A stretch of 64,000 nt of DNA from Karalla daura. Taxonomy: Eukaryota > Chordata > Actinopteri > Chaetodontiformes > Leiognathidae. Positions 13,801 through 25,490 of the stretch are shown here, in pieces (the stretch's first letter is position 1; every line of letters starts with the position of its first letter). The position numbers and the translations under genes were made by a program. Below the pieces are notes generated by a model. It was not told the origin of the DNA, did not search any database, and saw nothing but the letters and a program-made list of their open reading frames with translations. The stretch covers positions 17,085,942-17,149,941 of the forward strand of contig CM055205.1 of the NCBI GenBank assembly GCA_029224185.1. The letters are read 5' to 3'.

Positions 13801-14556
13801 TTTTCTGTACTCTTTTGGATCGCTTACAGATGGAAGACATTTGGGCCCAAGATCATTGTCTACTCAGCAGAGCAAAGCCGGCCGAGACGGTTTCACAGGC
13901 GGCGCTTGATTTCACTCGGTCCTTTAACAAGACGGCCAGAAGAACCCGAGCCGACCACAACGACGCTAATGACACTTAATACAGTTATAAATTAGAGCAA
14001 TGGGGGACTTTTCTTTGCTTTCTTTCACGTTTTCTTTCATAGTCTGAAGTAAGAGGCAAGCTGCTGAACATCAGGATCCCCGAGCAACCCTGTCATGTAT
14101 AATCATCTGGGATTTGACATCTGGGGAATATAAATTCAGTTCCACGCTACAACGGTAAGGTGCTGAAAGTTAGTCAATGAAACTGCAGCTGTTCCGACCG
14201 CAGAATCAATTGATTCAGAGATTTATGAGACAATACCAAACTTCACCTCTGAAACATGACTATTCACTATATTCCTGTACTGTTTATAGTGGTTCATACT
14301 GTGAGTTATGGTAAGGACTGAAGGTCACGTAAAGCAAGAGATTTGCACATTGGGTTGACTGAAACTACAGTAATTAGTGGAAACTTTGACTTTCTCGAGC
14401 AGCATCACAAAATCTACATAACTGTTGACTCAAAGTTGAAAGGGAGGCCACTCAAGTTGGAACAGCTCAGGCTCTGCTTAAGGAGCCTGAAAGACATTAA
14501 ATTATATTAGTTTTCTCAGCATGAGTTGTCTTCAATTGATGCAAGAGATAAGCGGA

Positions 14557-14645
14557 ATTCCCCTTTAAGTTTGCTTAAGTTCAACACTGTAACAGCACAG
14601 CAGCACAACTGCAGGTTCAGTACAACTCAAAGAAGCACAGCTGAG
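14557..14645 (+). repeat. Dispersed repeat pair, copy 2
   Basis: Contains ggaattcccctttaagttt, cttaagttcaacactgtaac and caactcaaagaagcacagct, matching 9577-9655 in order. Confidence 0.5.
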
Positions 14646-15673
14646 TGAGTTCTGACAATGCACAGACTCGACTACTTGACTCGAGGGTTCACTTGACTGA
14701 TAATGATGACACTTGCATTCCCCGTTCACATAAAAGGGTTGAAAAAGAAAACGAATCCCGTTGATGTTCACTGAGAAGAGACTCTTTTAAATAAAAACGT
14801 AGTTATGTTCTTTATATACAATCAAGTGCTAAACCTCCATATTTTACAGGATGCATTATTCCTGTGCATATTCCCAAATAGATTAACAAATTAACATTAC
14901 AATTTTAGACAGGATCACAGGTGTTTTGGAAGTTACAAAGCTTCAAAAAACTTGCAAAACAAGCTTCCATTAACACACGTGAGATAATCGAGTCTTAAGG
15001 GGGAAATGTTAAACTTAATCAGCGGGTGAACATTTCCTGAAACGCTCTAAACAGGCTGTTACCCAAGCAGAGCGGCCCAGTAGTCGCATACCAAGTATCA
15101 TTAGTAGCCCTCTGCTAACCACATGGGGCTGTCCCCGTCATCTTGCCCCCCTGCCAAGTTAGACACTTTTCACACCTCAGGCAGCAGAGCACCAGACAGC
15201 TCCCGTCTCTCCTGGGAACACCAAAAGGAGAGGCCGGGGTTCACAGCCTTCCCCCACTCTCCCCATCCCCTTCATCTCCCTCTCCTTTTCCTCCACCCTG
15301 GCCGAAGCTGGAAGGCAGCAGGCCGTAAAAGAAAAAAAAGGAAAAGAGAGAGAGAAAAGAAAGAAAGAAAGGAAGAAAACAGACATCCTGACACAGGGGT
15401 TTTCCCCATTTCTCCTTGTCACAACCACAAACCCGTCCGCCACGGACCTGCCAAGGAAGTTTCCATTTGCTAAGCTAATTAAATAGAAGAAAGAAGGGGA
15501 AGAAAGAAGCTGGGAAAAGAGGAAGAAAGCAAAAAAGTAGAGTTCCAGGTGTTCGGTCTAAATATTTTTAACCAAAATTGCTGCAGGCGCATGTGAAGCC
15601 TTGTGTTGCCCACTGTTGCAGACGTGGCCCAACAGAAACCTGTTGTGTTTTCCCAGAGCCTTGCCTGGCATCA

Positions 15674-15823
<150 letters not shown>

Positions 15824-17115
15824 CGTAAGAGTGTAATAAAAACAGCACAGAGATGCACAAGCACAGCGAACAGCGAGTTTAACTGCTTGCGAGTCCTCAG
15901 CGCCAAGCGACTCCTCGCCAAAGTAAGGGCCTCGTCAACAAGAGGGAAGAAGAGGCGGAGGAGGGAGAGGAGCGCCTCCTTTGAAAGGCACATACGTCCT
16001 GCAGATGTTCGCAAATTAAACGCATCTTCAGGAGGAAAGGGAGGGAGGGGGGAGAGAGAGAGAGAGATAAATGGCGTGTGAGGAAGAAATGGAAATACAT
16101 TTCCTGTCTCTCCCTGAGAGGGAAATATAATGTAATGCCACCGTGATCCAAGACACTGTGGTGACGACAGGAAAGCATCTTTGACCACGCTGGCACAGCA
16201 AGGGAGGGAGCCAGGGGAGGCGAGAGAGATCATGTGCTTTAATGTGTGTTTATCTACTCCTTTCTGTGTGTGTGCGTGTGTGTGTGTGCCTGCATGGTGA
16301 CAAAACAGGAGTTCATGCATGGACACAGATGGATTCAGGGGTTATTGGTGGTGGTGGTGGTGCTTTCAGTGGTCCTGCAGCCCCGGCCTCCTGCCTTCTG
16401 TGGACTCCATTAGCGATTGCATAATGCTTGGCAGACGGGGGCCGAGTGAATGCACCCCCTGAAGGGTCGGACACCAGCGAGCAGGAGGTGGGCCCGCTCG
16501 GCTGAGCGAGAGACTCGCCGTTCCCATGTGTGTCAGCGGTGGATTTATTAGGGGAAAATAAAAGGAGAAAGAGAGAGAGAGTTAGATAGAAAGAAAAAAA
16601 ACTGGGGAAGTAGCAGCTTCCTCGCAGCCGGACAAAGCAGGAGCAGCAGCAGAGGAGCGCCGGCTGTGTCTTCAGCTTGACGGATTCTGGGTTAATGCAA
16701 AAATGAGAGGATGTCATTAAATATACAGGAGCAGAGGCTGCAGTACAGCATCTGGCCCCTGCCTCCGCGCGCCCCTGCGTCCTTTCATTTCCCTGCTGCG
16801 TCATTACCCTCTTGTAGCGAAACTTTTATTCCATCCTTTATTTAGACGTTTCTGTCCTGGCGTATTATCCCTCGCTGCCCTTCTGCCTTCGCCTTTCCTC
16901 CCCCCACTGCGTGCGCCACGAGAGCGAGGGTAAATATTTTGTTCTGCAGCTGCAGACAGCCGTTTTACTAATTCATCACAAAGTGTGCCGAAAATGAGGC
17001 ATCTGCGTGGGCTCCGGCCCACCCTCTCCTCCACCACTGCCACCCCATTCAAGTTTCTGAAAGCCTTGTGCCGCCCGACAAAATATGCGAAGCATTGCAT
17101 TGAGCTCAGAAGCCT

Positions 17116-17117
<2 letters not shown>

Positions 17118-17187
<70 letters not shown>
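17118..17187. repeat. (GA)n microsatellite
   Basis: About 35 pure GA units. The purine/pyrimidine strand bias makes triplex formation possible. Confidence 0.97.
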
Positions 17188-17189
<2 letters not shown>

Positions 17190-18734
17190 GTTTAGCAAAA
17201 ACACAGAGCAGTTGAAACCAACATGCTTTGGGAATTGAGGTACAGAGGCACTTCTTCCAGGTGCATGGAGGGCATATCAGCTCACATTAGGCAATTGCAC
17301 TGTGTCCAAGCACATTTCAATGGTCCAGTACGGGTGGGAGGAAAAGGTGGAGTATTTGGCAGAAATTTGGTTGATTACTTGTTTATCAGCAGTCGTGTTG
17401 TCAGCTTCGCCCTCCATCGTGCTGGTTAACCACATATGACCGACACTCACTTTGTCATGTGTGAGTGCAGCCGTAGGAGTGAATGAAACACACAGACATT
17501 TTCAAGTCCTAATGTTGGAAGGGAGGTTAGGTTTTTGTGTCTCTGCTGTTGATTTCATTACCAGTGATACAAAAAGAGGACAGAAAGAAAGAAAAAAAAA
17601 AACAAAACAGAAAATGAAATTCTGACAGTTCATCCCCGACAACATACGCCTCACAAAGCCTCAAAGATGAAGTCGTGCCTTTGGCCTTTTCACCCTTAAA
17701 ATAATACAAGGGATTGTCTGGGGCTTAACAGGTATTTTCTTTTCTACTGTTGGAGGATAGTTTATCACAGCCGTCCAACCTCACTTGCCCTTTCGAGAGA
17801 GGCGGCGCTCACCCTGCACGCTCCTCATGTAGACAGTCCAAAACAAAAGGCAAGGAGGGATGCATGGCCCCTTGGTCAAGCCAAGATTCAAACCGGGTCA
17901 TCTTCTTGCTGCTGTGAAGTGCTATTTACCACACCTATGCCAGCGCCACAGCCACCACCTCTGTAAATCACAGATGTAATGGGAGGTGAACAACACCCCT
18001 GGTTTCACCACCAAAGCACGACACAGATCAGAGACCGCAACATCTGGAGTGAGGCGGGCATCGACACACACATCCAGCCCATCCAGACTCTTCCTCCTTC
18101 CGTTTCCTACCTCGTTGGCTAAAGTTTACCAAGGCACAGAACGGCTGAGCCACTACAGACAGCAGACCATTACACCGACTTTGTCTAATGCTAGATAAGC
18201 TGGCTACACATTCTGTATAAACAACGTAACTAGAGGCACCGGCATGTGCACAGGCCTCACATGTTGCATCCCTCCACGGGTGAGGAAGAAACACAGTCAA
18301 GAGGAACAAACGATTCCTGGACAAAAGCGCAGCGCCACATTTTGCATGACTGCACAGGACGGTGGCTCCGTGATGAAATAATTAGTCTCTGAAAGCCAGC
18401 AGCAGGGAGTTTTCTCTGAAATTTTTCCAAAAGTCGAGCTGTGTGCGAGCTGAGCGACTGCAGCAGCCCTGTGATGTGACGGGGTAATTAAAGCACAGAC
18501 AGATGCGCCTAAAGCGGGTTATCAACCACTTGTCAACACCAGCGCCAATATTGAGAATCGATGTCACGTGTCAAGTTCCAGTGAGGCCCTCGGGAGCCCA
18601 CAGATGACGGGGAGGCAGATATCGATCAGATTAAAGAGTGTGTGTGTATGTCTAAAATGGCTAAAATTTTAGACAAAAACTATGGAAACTATCCTTTTAA
18701 CTTCTCTAAAATAGCGTTTCCAGAAAAGGTGAAT

Positions 18735-18935
18735 TGGTCATCTCACGGCACAAAGGCCCCCTGATTTGGATCCTGGTCAGACTGAGGGCCTTTCCAGTCT
18801 ACCCCAGTTACTCCATAAATGTTTAGGCTGATTGGACACTCCTGTGTCAGTAAGCCCTACACCCTACAGAATATGTACTGGAAATGGGCCCCAGCACACC
18901 TGTAGAACACCATTAAGGTACAAACCAACTAAGGT
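18735..18935 (+). repeat. Dispersed fish repeat R1, degraded copy
   Basis: Contains atgtttaggctgattggac, then gggccccagcacacctgtag and accattaaggtacaaacc, in R1 order. Strongly diverged. Confidence 0.45.
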
Positions 18936-19199
18936 ACTGATGTGTAAAATAAAAACAAAAACGTAAAAACAAATACAATCACTTGCTAACAAACTGTGTT
19001 GACAGTTAAGTGACTATGGCCACTATCATTCGTACCACTACGCATGTGACAAGTGTGGAACATCACTCCATCCTTGTTTGTGACACATTCCAGGAAGGCT
19101 CTTTTACACCGTATCACCTGTTTATCCCAGACAGGTGTACTATTTAAGGAACATTACAGAGCTTTCCCACGCTGTTGTCACAATTAGGATTTTAAAATG

Positions 19200-19446
19200 A
19201 CACAAACCTTGCTTGACAAAGGCTGGGATAAAGTCTTTCAATGGCATTTTCTGTCCTCACCTCAACGACAATCAATTTTCTTGTCATAGAGACCTAAAGA
19301 AACCAGGAAATCATCCTCAAAACTACTATAACTAATCAGTTATTTAAAAAGTTGCTGATTATTCCATTGGTTGATTAAGTTGTAGAGTTGTGGCAACTGG
19401 ACGTGCCGTAAATTCTTGCAAGTTCAATTGCCACAACTCTACAACT
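19200..19446. repeat. Dispersed repeat with a perfect 19-base inverted repeat at one end
   Basis: The arms agttgtagagttgtggcaa (19378-19396) and its exact reverse complement (19428-19446) are separated by 31 bases. The adjoining 19250-19380 resembles a common fish element built around att/aat-rich words and ends in a similar ctgtggcaa-like word to one at 12132-12145. Family not assigned. Confidence 0.5.
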
Positions 19447-20369
19447 CATTGCAAACAAGTGACCTGGACAAATGAGAATCTCTAAAGACACATTCAGGAT
19501 TCGGTTGAAGTTCATTAAAGGACCTGCGACCCGCTGAGAGTACATGAGATAATAGAAAACGTGCAGAAAAAAAGAAAAGTCATGTTGAGGGTGACCTCAT
19601 GCAAAACAATGAGTCATTAAAACAACAGTGTCTGAATCAGCTAATTGGACAACAGAGGAGGAGGCACTGTGCCAGGCGACAAGTCACAGCCCACAGAGAA
19701 ACAACGGGAGGGGACAATAATGACACAGGCCACACATGGAAGTGCCAGAATCTGTCAGTGCTACAACCCAGCCAATTTGCAGGGGTGATGCACACCCAGC
19801 CAGGAGGCTCGACACCGGCTCCAGGATGGAGGCTAGAGCAGGAGCAGTACAGTGTGGGTATCAAACTACAGACGGCCCCTGCTAATGAAAAGGGAAATTG
19901 GAAATGAAAGTTTGGAATTAGATATTGCTCCAAAGTCAGCTTAACTCGGTTAGATATCATAACCTTTCGGTGGGGAGAAAACACAACAAAGATTTATCTG
20001 TCTCCTGAGCTGGATGGCTCCCAATAACGATGACATTTACTCAATAACGCTTCCATTTCACTGAGCATAGACCTGCACAGGCTGTCACAGAGCCTCACAA
20101 CAAATCACTACAATGCAAAGCTAAAAATACATTACAGAGGTGCTCCACCTTCCTTCCCTGTGAGTCAGTGTGGGGATCCTATCTTTCATATCAGCTGTCA
20201 CCCAGTCTGTTATTTCCACATCTCATGTGAAGGAGGAGAAGAAGAATCTGCCTTGGTCGTTATGCAACGGCTCCATGTGAAAGAGGTATTGAAGCACAGT
20301 CAGGGAGGGGAAAAACTGCATCTCGCAGAGAAACACCTGAGTTCTGAAAGCCCACAGCATCTGTGCCAT

Positions 20370-20540
20370 AGATGGAAAGACAGATAAAGATAGACATAGA
20401 AAGATATAGATAGAAACTTTATTGATCCCCTGGGGAGACAAGGGGGAGCAAAGAGCAGCAGTGCCATAGATAAGATATTTAGACAGATAGAAAGATTAAC
20501 AGATACATAGATATAGTTGGTTTAGAGAGCTGATCCTTTG
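20370..20540 (-). mobile_element. LINE/SINE-type 3' end with GATA/TATC tail, minus orientation
   Basis: Read on the minus strand, the sequence ends ccaggggatcaataaagttt followed by TATC-rich repeats (20370-20415). This is the widespread 3' terminus of a fish non-LTR element. Further GATA-rich sequence lies at 20440-20515. The body is short and degenerate. The exact family is not assigned. Confidence 0.55.
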
Positions 20541-20799
20541 AGCAGGCTCCCACAGGGAAATCCAATTCAGTCCAGCTCCTTTCGACAATTTAAGATATTA
20601 TAAAGTGAGACAAGTGCTCGAGGCAAAGTCCTCTAGCACAGTAAAAGTTGCAGCAATCGGCTAGTCTGTGGACAAACAGCGAGCGTCCATGATTTCCACC
20701 TCTCTCTCTCTCTCTCTCTGTTTGGTCCACGGTCCTGTCTACAGAGGCTGTGCATGAAAACACACGTTCATTCACACAGTCACAATTCAGTACGGTCAG

Positions 20800-21310
20800 C
20801 AGACGGTCTCCTGTAGACGCACAAAGTGCTCGGAGTGTATGGACGCAGCCGGCCCGGTCCCAAGTTGCGTCTCCGTCTCTGTACTTTCGCTCCACGCACC
20901 CACACTCACGCGCGCACACTCAGCCCCGGGAGCAACTCACCGTTTCCCCGGAGAGGAAGACGCTCAGCCCGAGGGTCAAAATTATCCACACGTTCCTCAT
21001 TATTCCTCTGTGCTACTCAAAACCGCACCGGTGCGAGCGACGCGACGGTCTGTCCCCTCTTCTTCCTTTTCTTCTTGTTCTTCAGGTCTTCTTCTTCTGC
21101 TGCTCGGTACGACCCTCCGCTCCAACTCCTGCAGCGTCTCTCTCACAGGAGTGGATCCCACCGGATACGTGTTGCGTTTTGGTTCTTCCTCCCCCCCCTC
21201 GCTCTCTCTCTCTCCAGCTCTCTGACTCCCTCTCTCTCTTTTCAGACTCTGGCTGGGTCTCTCTCTCCCCCACCTCTCTCTCTCTCCCTCCCTCTCTCTC
21301 TCGGTCTCTG
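20800..21310 (-). promoter_or_regulatory. CpG-rich promoter region of the signal-peptide gene
   Basis: CpG dinucleotides are dense from about 20800 to 21160, in contrast to the AT-rich flanks, and surround the signal-peptide exon. Upstream of that exon on the minus strand (21190-21310) is a long (CT)n tract, read as (GA)n on the transcribed strand, which could be a GAGA-type promoter element. The transcription start is not defined. Confidence 0.45.
20941..21000 (-). CDS. First coding exon with signal peptide, unidentified secreted or membrane protein
   Basis: From ATG at 21000-20998 the minus strand encodes MRNVWIILTLGLSVFLSGET, then a consensus donor gtgagt begins at 20940 (phase 0). The peptide has the n-region/hydrophobic core/small-residue pattern of a secretory signal sequence, with likely cleavage near SG or GET. 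The surrounding 20800-21150 is rich in CpG, as expected of a promoter. No following exon could be recognised between 20940 and 1, so the gene probably has a first intron longer than this part of the window. The family cannot be named from the signal peptide alone. Confidence 0.6.
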
Positions 21311-21680
21311 ACAGACTGCACAGGGTCTACTTGTTTTATCTTCCTGTCTTTTCTACTCTACTAATACAAAATATCGAATGAATTAACTGACAAATCAGTC
21401 AACTTATTGATTTATTTGCTCTTTGCCTCAAAGAAATCTGCACGAGACGGACCTCTCGCTCTCTCTCTCTCTGACTCTCTCCCTCAGTCCCTCGCGTTTA
21501 GTAACTCTGACTTTCTCTCCGTCTCTCTCTCTTTCTATCACTCCCCCGTTTCTTTGACTCCCTTCATCTCTCTCTTTAAGATTCTCTCCCCATCTTTTAA
21601 TACCCCCTCTCTCTTTCCATGACTCTCTTTCATCTATTTTTTCAGTACCTCTCTTTCTGTGGCTTTCTTTCCCCCCAATC
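21190..21680. repeat. (CT)n-rich pyrimidine tracts
   Basis: Two blocks, 21190-21310 and 21440-21680, are made of TCTC and CCTCTC runs with few interruptions. The first abuts the promoter of the signal-peptide gene. Confidence 0.85.
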
Positions 21681-22844
21681 CCGTTCTCCAACCTACTTCC
21701 AAATGAGGTGAAGGCAAAATAATAATAATAAGCCAGGAATGAGATTGATTATGATATTGATTATCTTATTATCTCTGTCTACACAGGCCGGAGGTCACGT
21801 CGCCAAGCTGCAGGAGAGGAAATAAAAAGCCTTCACATCTTAATTGAGTCATTTGTCTCCACGTCTAGATAACGATCATTAATTGCTCCCTAATGAGGAT
21901 TCCACAATTCCAGTCACTGCGCTATCAATTACAGCCCCCCCACCCCAGCCTCTCCTGGTGTTTATCACACTGCCATGATGGTATGATCACCTGTGACTGG
22001 TCTTTACAGGTGGGTCAAAGACACACAATGCAACATCCCTGGGGAAACGGCACAGAGGGAGCAAAAACAGTACAACGAGTTTTGCATCTTCTTCAACTAT
22101 TTATGGGCAAAGGCTCCCCCTGCTGGAGACACATCAAATTGATTTCAACGTGACGGTTGGTATTTGAGGAGGGCTTGACATTTAAGTCTGTCATGTCAGT
22201 AAGGATTTTTCCGACCAGTCACGACTCCCTGAATTTTTGAAATATGTATGTTTGGTCAAATGTGTCTGAGTTTCAACACCTGCTCAGCTTTCATCTCTGT
22301 GCCAGGGTTTTCACAGAGCCACAGGTCAGACCAGAGGGCCATTTTAAACTAGCTCTGCAAGACCATGTCTAATGTCTAATGAGTCTTATTCCTGTGCCTT
22401 AGATCTATAAACGTACATTGACCAGATTAAAGAGTGTGGAGGCAATGCATGACTTGAGAAGACCCCCCCCCCCCTTTTTTTTTCTCACCATCATTTAGTT
22501 CATTTTTACAGGTGTGACTTTTCCACACAGCAGCCTTCAGATGGTCCCCCGACGACACGCCTGCCAACACAATCTTCCACCTTGCGGTCAAATTTCCAGG
22601 TCCCAAGAGTCCATTCAGGAGAGTGGAAAACAGCCTTTTCTGGGAAAACTTTTGAAAACTACCAACTCCAGGTGATGGCAGTCTGCCTTTTGGTGCACCG
22701 TGAACCACATCTTATCCACTTATAGGCAGTGTGAGAGTCCTGTAGATACAAGGTGACGCAGACTTGTGATGCCTGCCAAGAAAATGTTAAATGTCAGGTG
22801 GTGATGTGAGTTAAACTAGTCATCTGTTGAAAGTTTACTGAGTT

Positions 22845-22925
22845 TAAACCCAACTGCAGTTGGGTTCATGTCCTTGTTAAGGTACAAAGTGGGTAAGATA
22901 ATGGACGGATTGGATAAGGTACCGT
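22845..22925 (+). repeat. Dispersed fish repeat R1, 3' fragment
   Basis: Contains ttaaggtacaaagtgggtaa gataatggacgg, the R1 3' end only. Confidence 0.45.
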
Positions 22926-23797
22926 CTGATGAGCAGAGAACTACTGTACAATGAATATGCAGTAAATACAAAGCACAGAGTAGGTACATTAGCTTATATC
23001 TGGCAATGTAGCATCGTGCCAGCAGGAAATCTGTGAAATCCATCAGAAATAAAGTCAGACAGATGATGTAATTTTGTGGAATCGCTACAACCAGTCAGGT
23101 TGGTGGTTCAGGCAGTACTTGGCTCCTGTAAAAAGGTGAATTGTCTTTCTCTTTTTTGTTACGTTGTGGTTATGGTGTTTTTGTGAGTAGATAAATAAGC
23201 TTAAGATGTGCTGGTATAATGATGCCCTGCTGCTTTCAGCCTATATGCCAAGCTGAGCTAAGCAGCTGCTGAGGATTGAGGGCAGTACCACCCGACTCTG
23301 TGCAGGAAGGCAAACGTGTATTCACACAGTTGAATCGCCTCTCCAAGGTGGCAGTCTAGATTAGGGCCAATCTCTCACTGTCCATTCATATTGATTACAA
23401 AAGTGAGTCTCTGCTCTACTGCCACTGTAGCACATCTTTGATTATTCAATCTGACCAAGAGGAACAGGACATGTCAAATGATAAGGCAGGTCTCACTCTG
23501 TAAGGTATCTGACTCCTCTTGCCTGCTTGTATTAGCCACACTACACTGGAAAGTGAAAGCAGCCATCAGGGGGAAGGAGATAAGACAGCAGGAGGAGAGG
23601 GGAGAAAGTAACAGGCCCCTTTGATCTGGACACCTCTCTTTGTCTTCAAAGTGCTCATCCTCTGTGCTCTCAAGAGACACAAACAGAACAGAGTAGGGGG
23701 AAGGGTGCGACTTAATCATTTCGGGTGTGTAATGGTGTAAATTTAAACCGAGAGCGATGCAAATGCTGAAGTAATTTTAAAAATATCCTTTTTATAA

Positions 23798-23984
23798 CCC
23801 CCCCCCCCCCCCTCCCCCCCAACACACACATACTACCCCTCCTAATACACAAGCTTCTCAGACCTCATCCCTCTCCTCCTCGGAGAGCTTAACTCTGCTC
23901 CTGGTGTCCCAGATTACGTAGCCAATTAGGGCGAAGGCAAAGCCCCTTCTGCCACCAATCCTGGCTGGAGAGTACTGTGGAACA

Positions 23985-24047
<63 letters not shown>

Positions 24048-24126
24048 TGTGCGTGTGTGTGTGTGTGTGTGGCAGCCTATTGTGAGGCAGCACAAGGACA
24101 GAAAATAAATAAATAAATAAATAAAT
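23798..24126. repeat. Poly-C, (TG)n and (AAAT)n low-complexity cluster
   Basis: A C-rich run at 23798-23820, a (TG)n tract of about 85 bases at 23986-24070 with two interruptions, and an (AAAT)n tract at 24101-24126. Confidence 0.93.
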
Positions 24127-24625
24127 GATCTCAAATATTAAAAACACTGCAGAGTGATGGGTGTAATAAATAAACTCCATGTATGTATAATTTAATTCCC
24201 ATAATACATATTACCTGGGGTGAATTATTCATGCCATGCGCTGGTCTTCCCTCATTTTCATATGTGAAGTGAATATTTTTCGGGCTGTATAGAAAGCGCA
24301 GACCTTGTGCAGACGTTGTAATGGATTTCATCATATTTTATTCAACAGCACCACCAGCTGGCAAATAAGACACTGATTTAAATTCTGAAGCAAACCCAAC
24401 AAATACGGCGTGTGTGATGACAGTCCAGGGAAGGTGTTTCTGGGTATGAGTCACCCACGAGCAGAGCGGAATGGAAACCCAGCCACTGCTTCCTTCTCGA
24501 CCCCTGTGGAGTGCATTTGCAGACACGTGTCTGTATTACACCCATAAAGATGGTTTCGCACACACTCACGCCAGTCATTCGGCCTCCGAGGTCAAGGCCT
24601 CACGGCCTCCGCCGAGGGCGCTTCG

Positions 24626-24784
24626 ATGATCCTGGCTGGCGTTGTTAGCATCGCTGGCTGTTTCGCGGTGGTCGCCATCGTCTCTGTGGTGTCTCTCCTC
24701 TTCACTGGCCATCAAGGAGCTGCGGCCGAACTGCTCAAGCAGCTTGCCAAGAATCCCAAACCTGATATGGAGGATGAATTGTGA
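24626..24784 (+). CDS. Possible 52-residue single-pass membrane protein or last exon
   Basis: A plus-strand frame from ATG 24626 to TGA 24782-24784 encodes a strongly hydrophobic segment (residues 1-26, MILAGVVSIAGCFAVV... to ...SLLF) followed by a polar tail containing AAAELLKQLAKNPKPDMEDEL. Codons are GC-rich at third positions, unlike the AT-rich surroundings. The frame stays open upstream to 24548. An acceptor-like cacgccag ends at 24574, so this may be the last exon of a larger plus-strand gene rather than a free microprotein. No upstream exon was recognised, and I do not recognise the family. Confidence 0.4.
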   Translation: MILAGVVSIAGCFAVVAIVSVVSLLFTGHQGAAAELLKQLAKNPKPDMEDEL

Positions 24785-25344
24785 AGAAGACGTAGGAACA
24801 AAACCGCACTAAAAACATGTCTATAAAACTGTGCCTGGAGGCCAGATTTACCACTTACTTAAAATTCATGAAAACCACTTGTCACATCGGCCTATATTAA
24901 ATCCACACAGCATGTATTTAAAAATCAAACGAGTCACTTTTTTTATTCCTAGTCGCTGGTTTCCCTCATTATTTGCCCTTAAAGCAAACACTTGGCAGTC
25001 GAGTGCTCATCAAAGCGAAATCATGACTGACGTGTCAACGCCATGCTGTATTAATCAGCGCAGACAGGATCAAATTGCCTCTTAAGTTTCCATATGATCG
25101 CTAATAAGCATTTAAGAAGCATTTAAGAAGGCTTCTTCTTTAAATGGAGGGATCCAGAGAGAGAGAGGAAATACGTATTGTGACTGATGAAACTTTGTTC
25201 TATGCACTTCAGGAATACTACTATAAGGTCCAGTATGTCACACCAGCCAGTCTCAAGTACTGCAATTTAAATATAACATTGTCTTACAACCTCATCCTTG
25301 CAGGGTTGGGTAAATGTGACGTATTCTGGGATGTTTGACGCCAC

Positions 25345-25490
25345 CTGACACTGGCCAGCTGCCGGTTGAGCTCCTCCGTCAGGTCCGTGGTGTCGCAGAG
25401 CTCGGCCTGCTCTGGGGTCCGTCTGCTGGCCCAGCCGCCCGGGAACAGATGGGGCGACTGCTCTTTGGGCGAGGGCAGCAGAGACGCCAT
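25345..25490 (-). CDS. Candidate first coding exon of an unidentified minus-strand gene
   Basis: ATG at 25490-25488 opens a frame of 48 codons plus two bases (MASLLPSPKEQSPHLFPGGW..., then TPEQAELCDTTDLTEELNRQ...), ending at an AG|GTGGCG donor with the intron starting at 25344. The product is acidic towards the end and has a heptad-like start (LTEELNRQLASV) that could lead into a coiled coil. The local sequence is GC- and CpG-rich, consistent with a promoter-proximal exon. The plus strand also has a long frame here, but its product is Arg/Gly/Leu-rich and less protein-like. No later exon was found between 21000 and 25340, and the protein family is not recognised. Confidence 0.45.

Larger units (their letters stand above)
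21311..24570. other. Non-coding region between CpG promoter and membrane ORF
   Basis: Pyrimidine tracts, an R1 fragment, poly-C and the (TG)n cluster, otherwise unique DNA with no recognised exon. A minus frame at 22427-22708 is not protein-like. Confidence 0.6.

Noticed and set aside
22427..22708. 93-codon minus-strand frame
   Set aside because: Low-complexity Lys/Gly run from a poly-C/poly-T tract and no family likeness.
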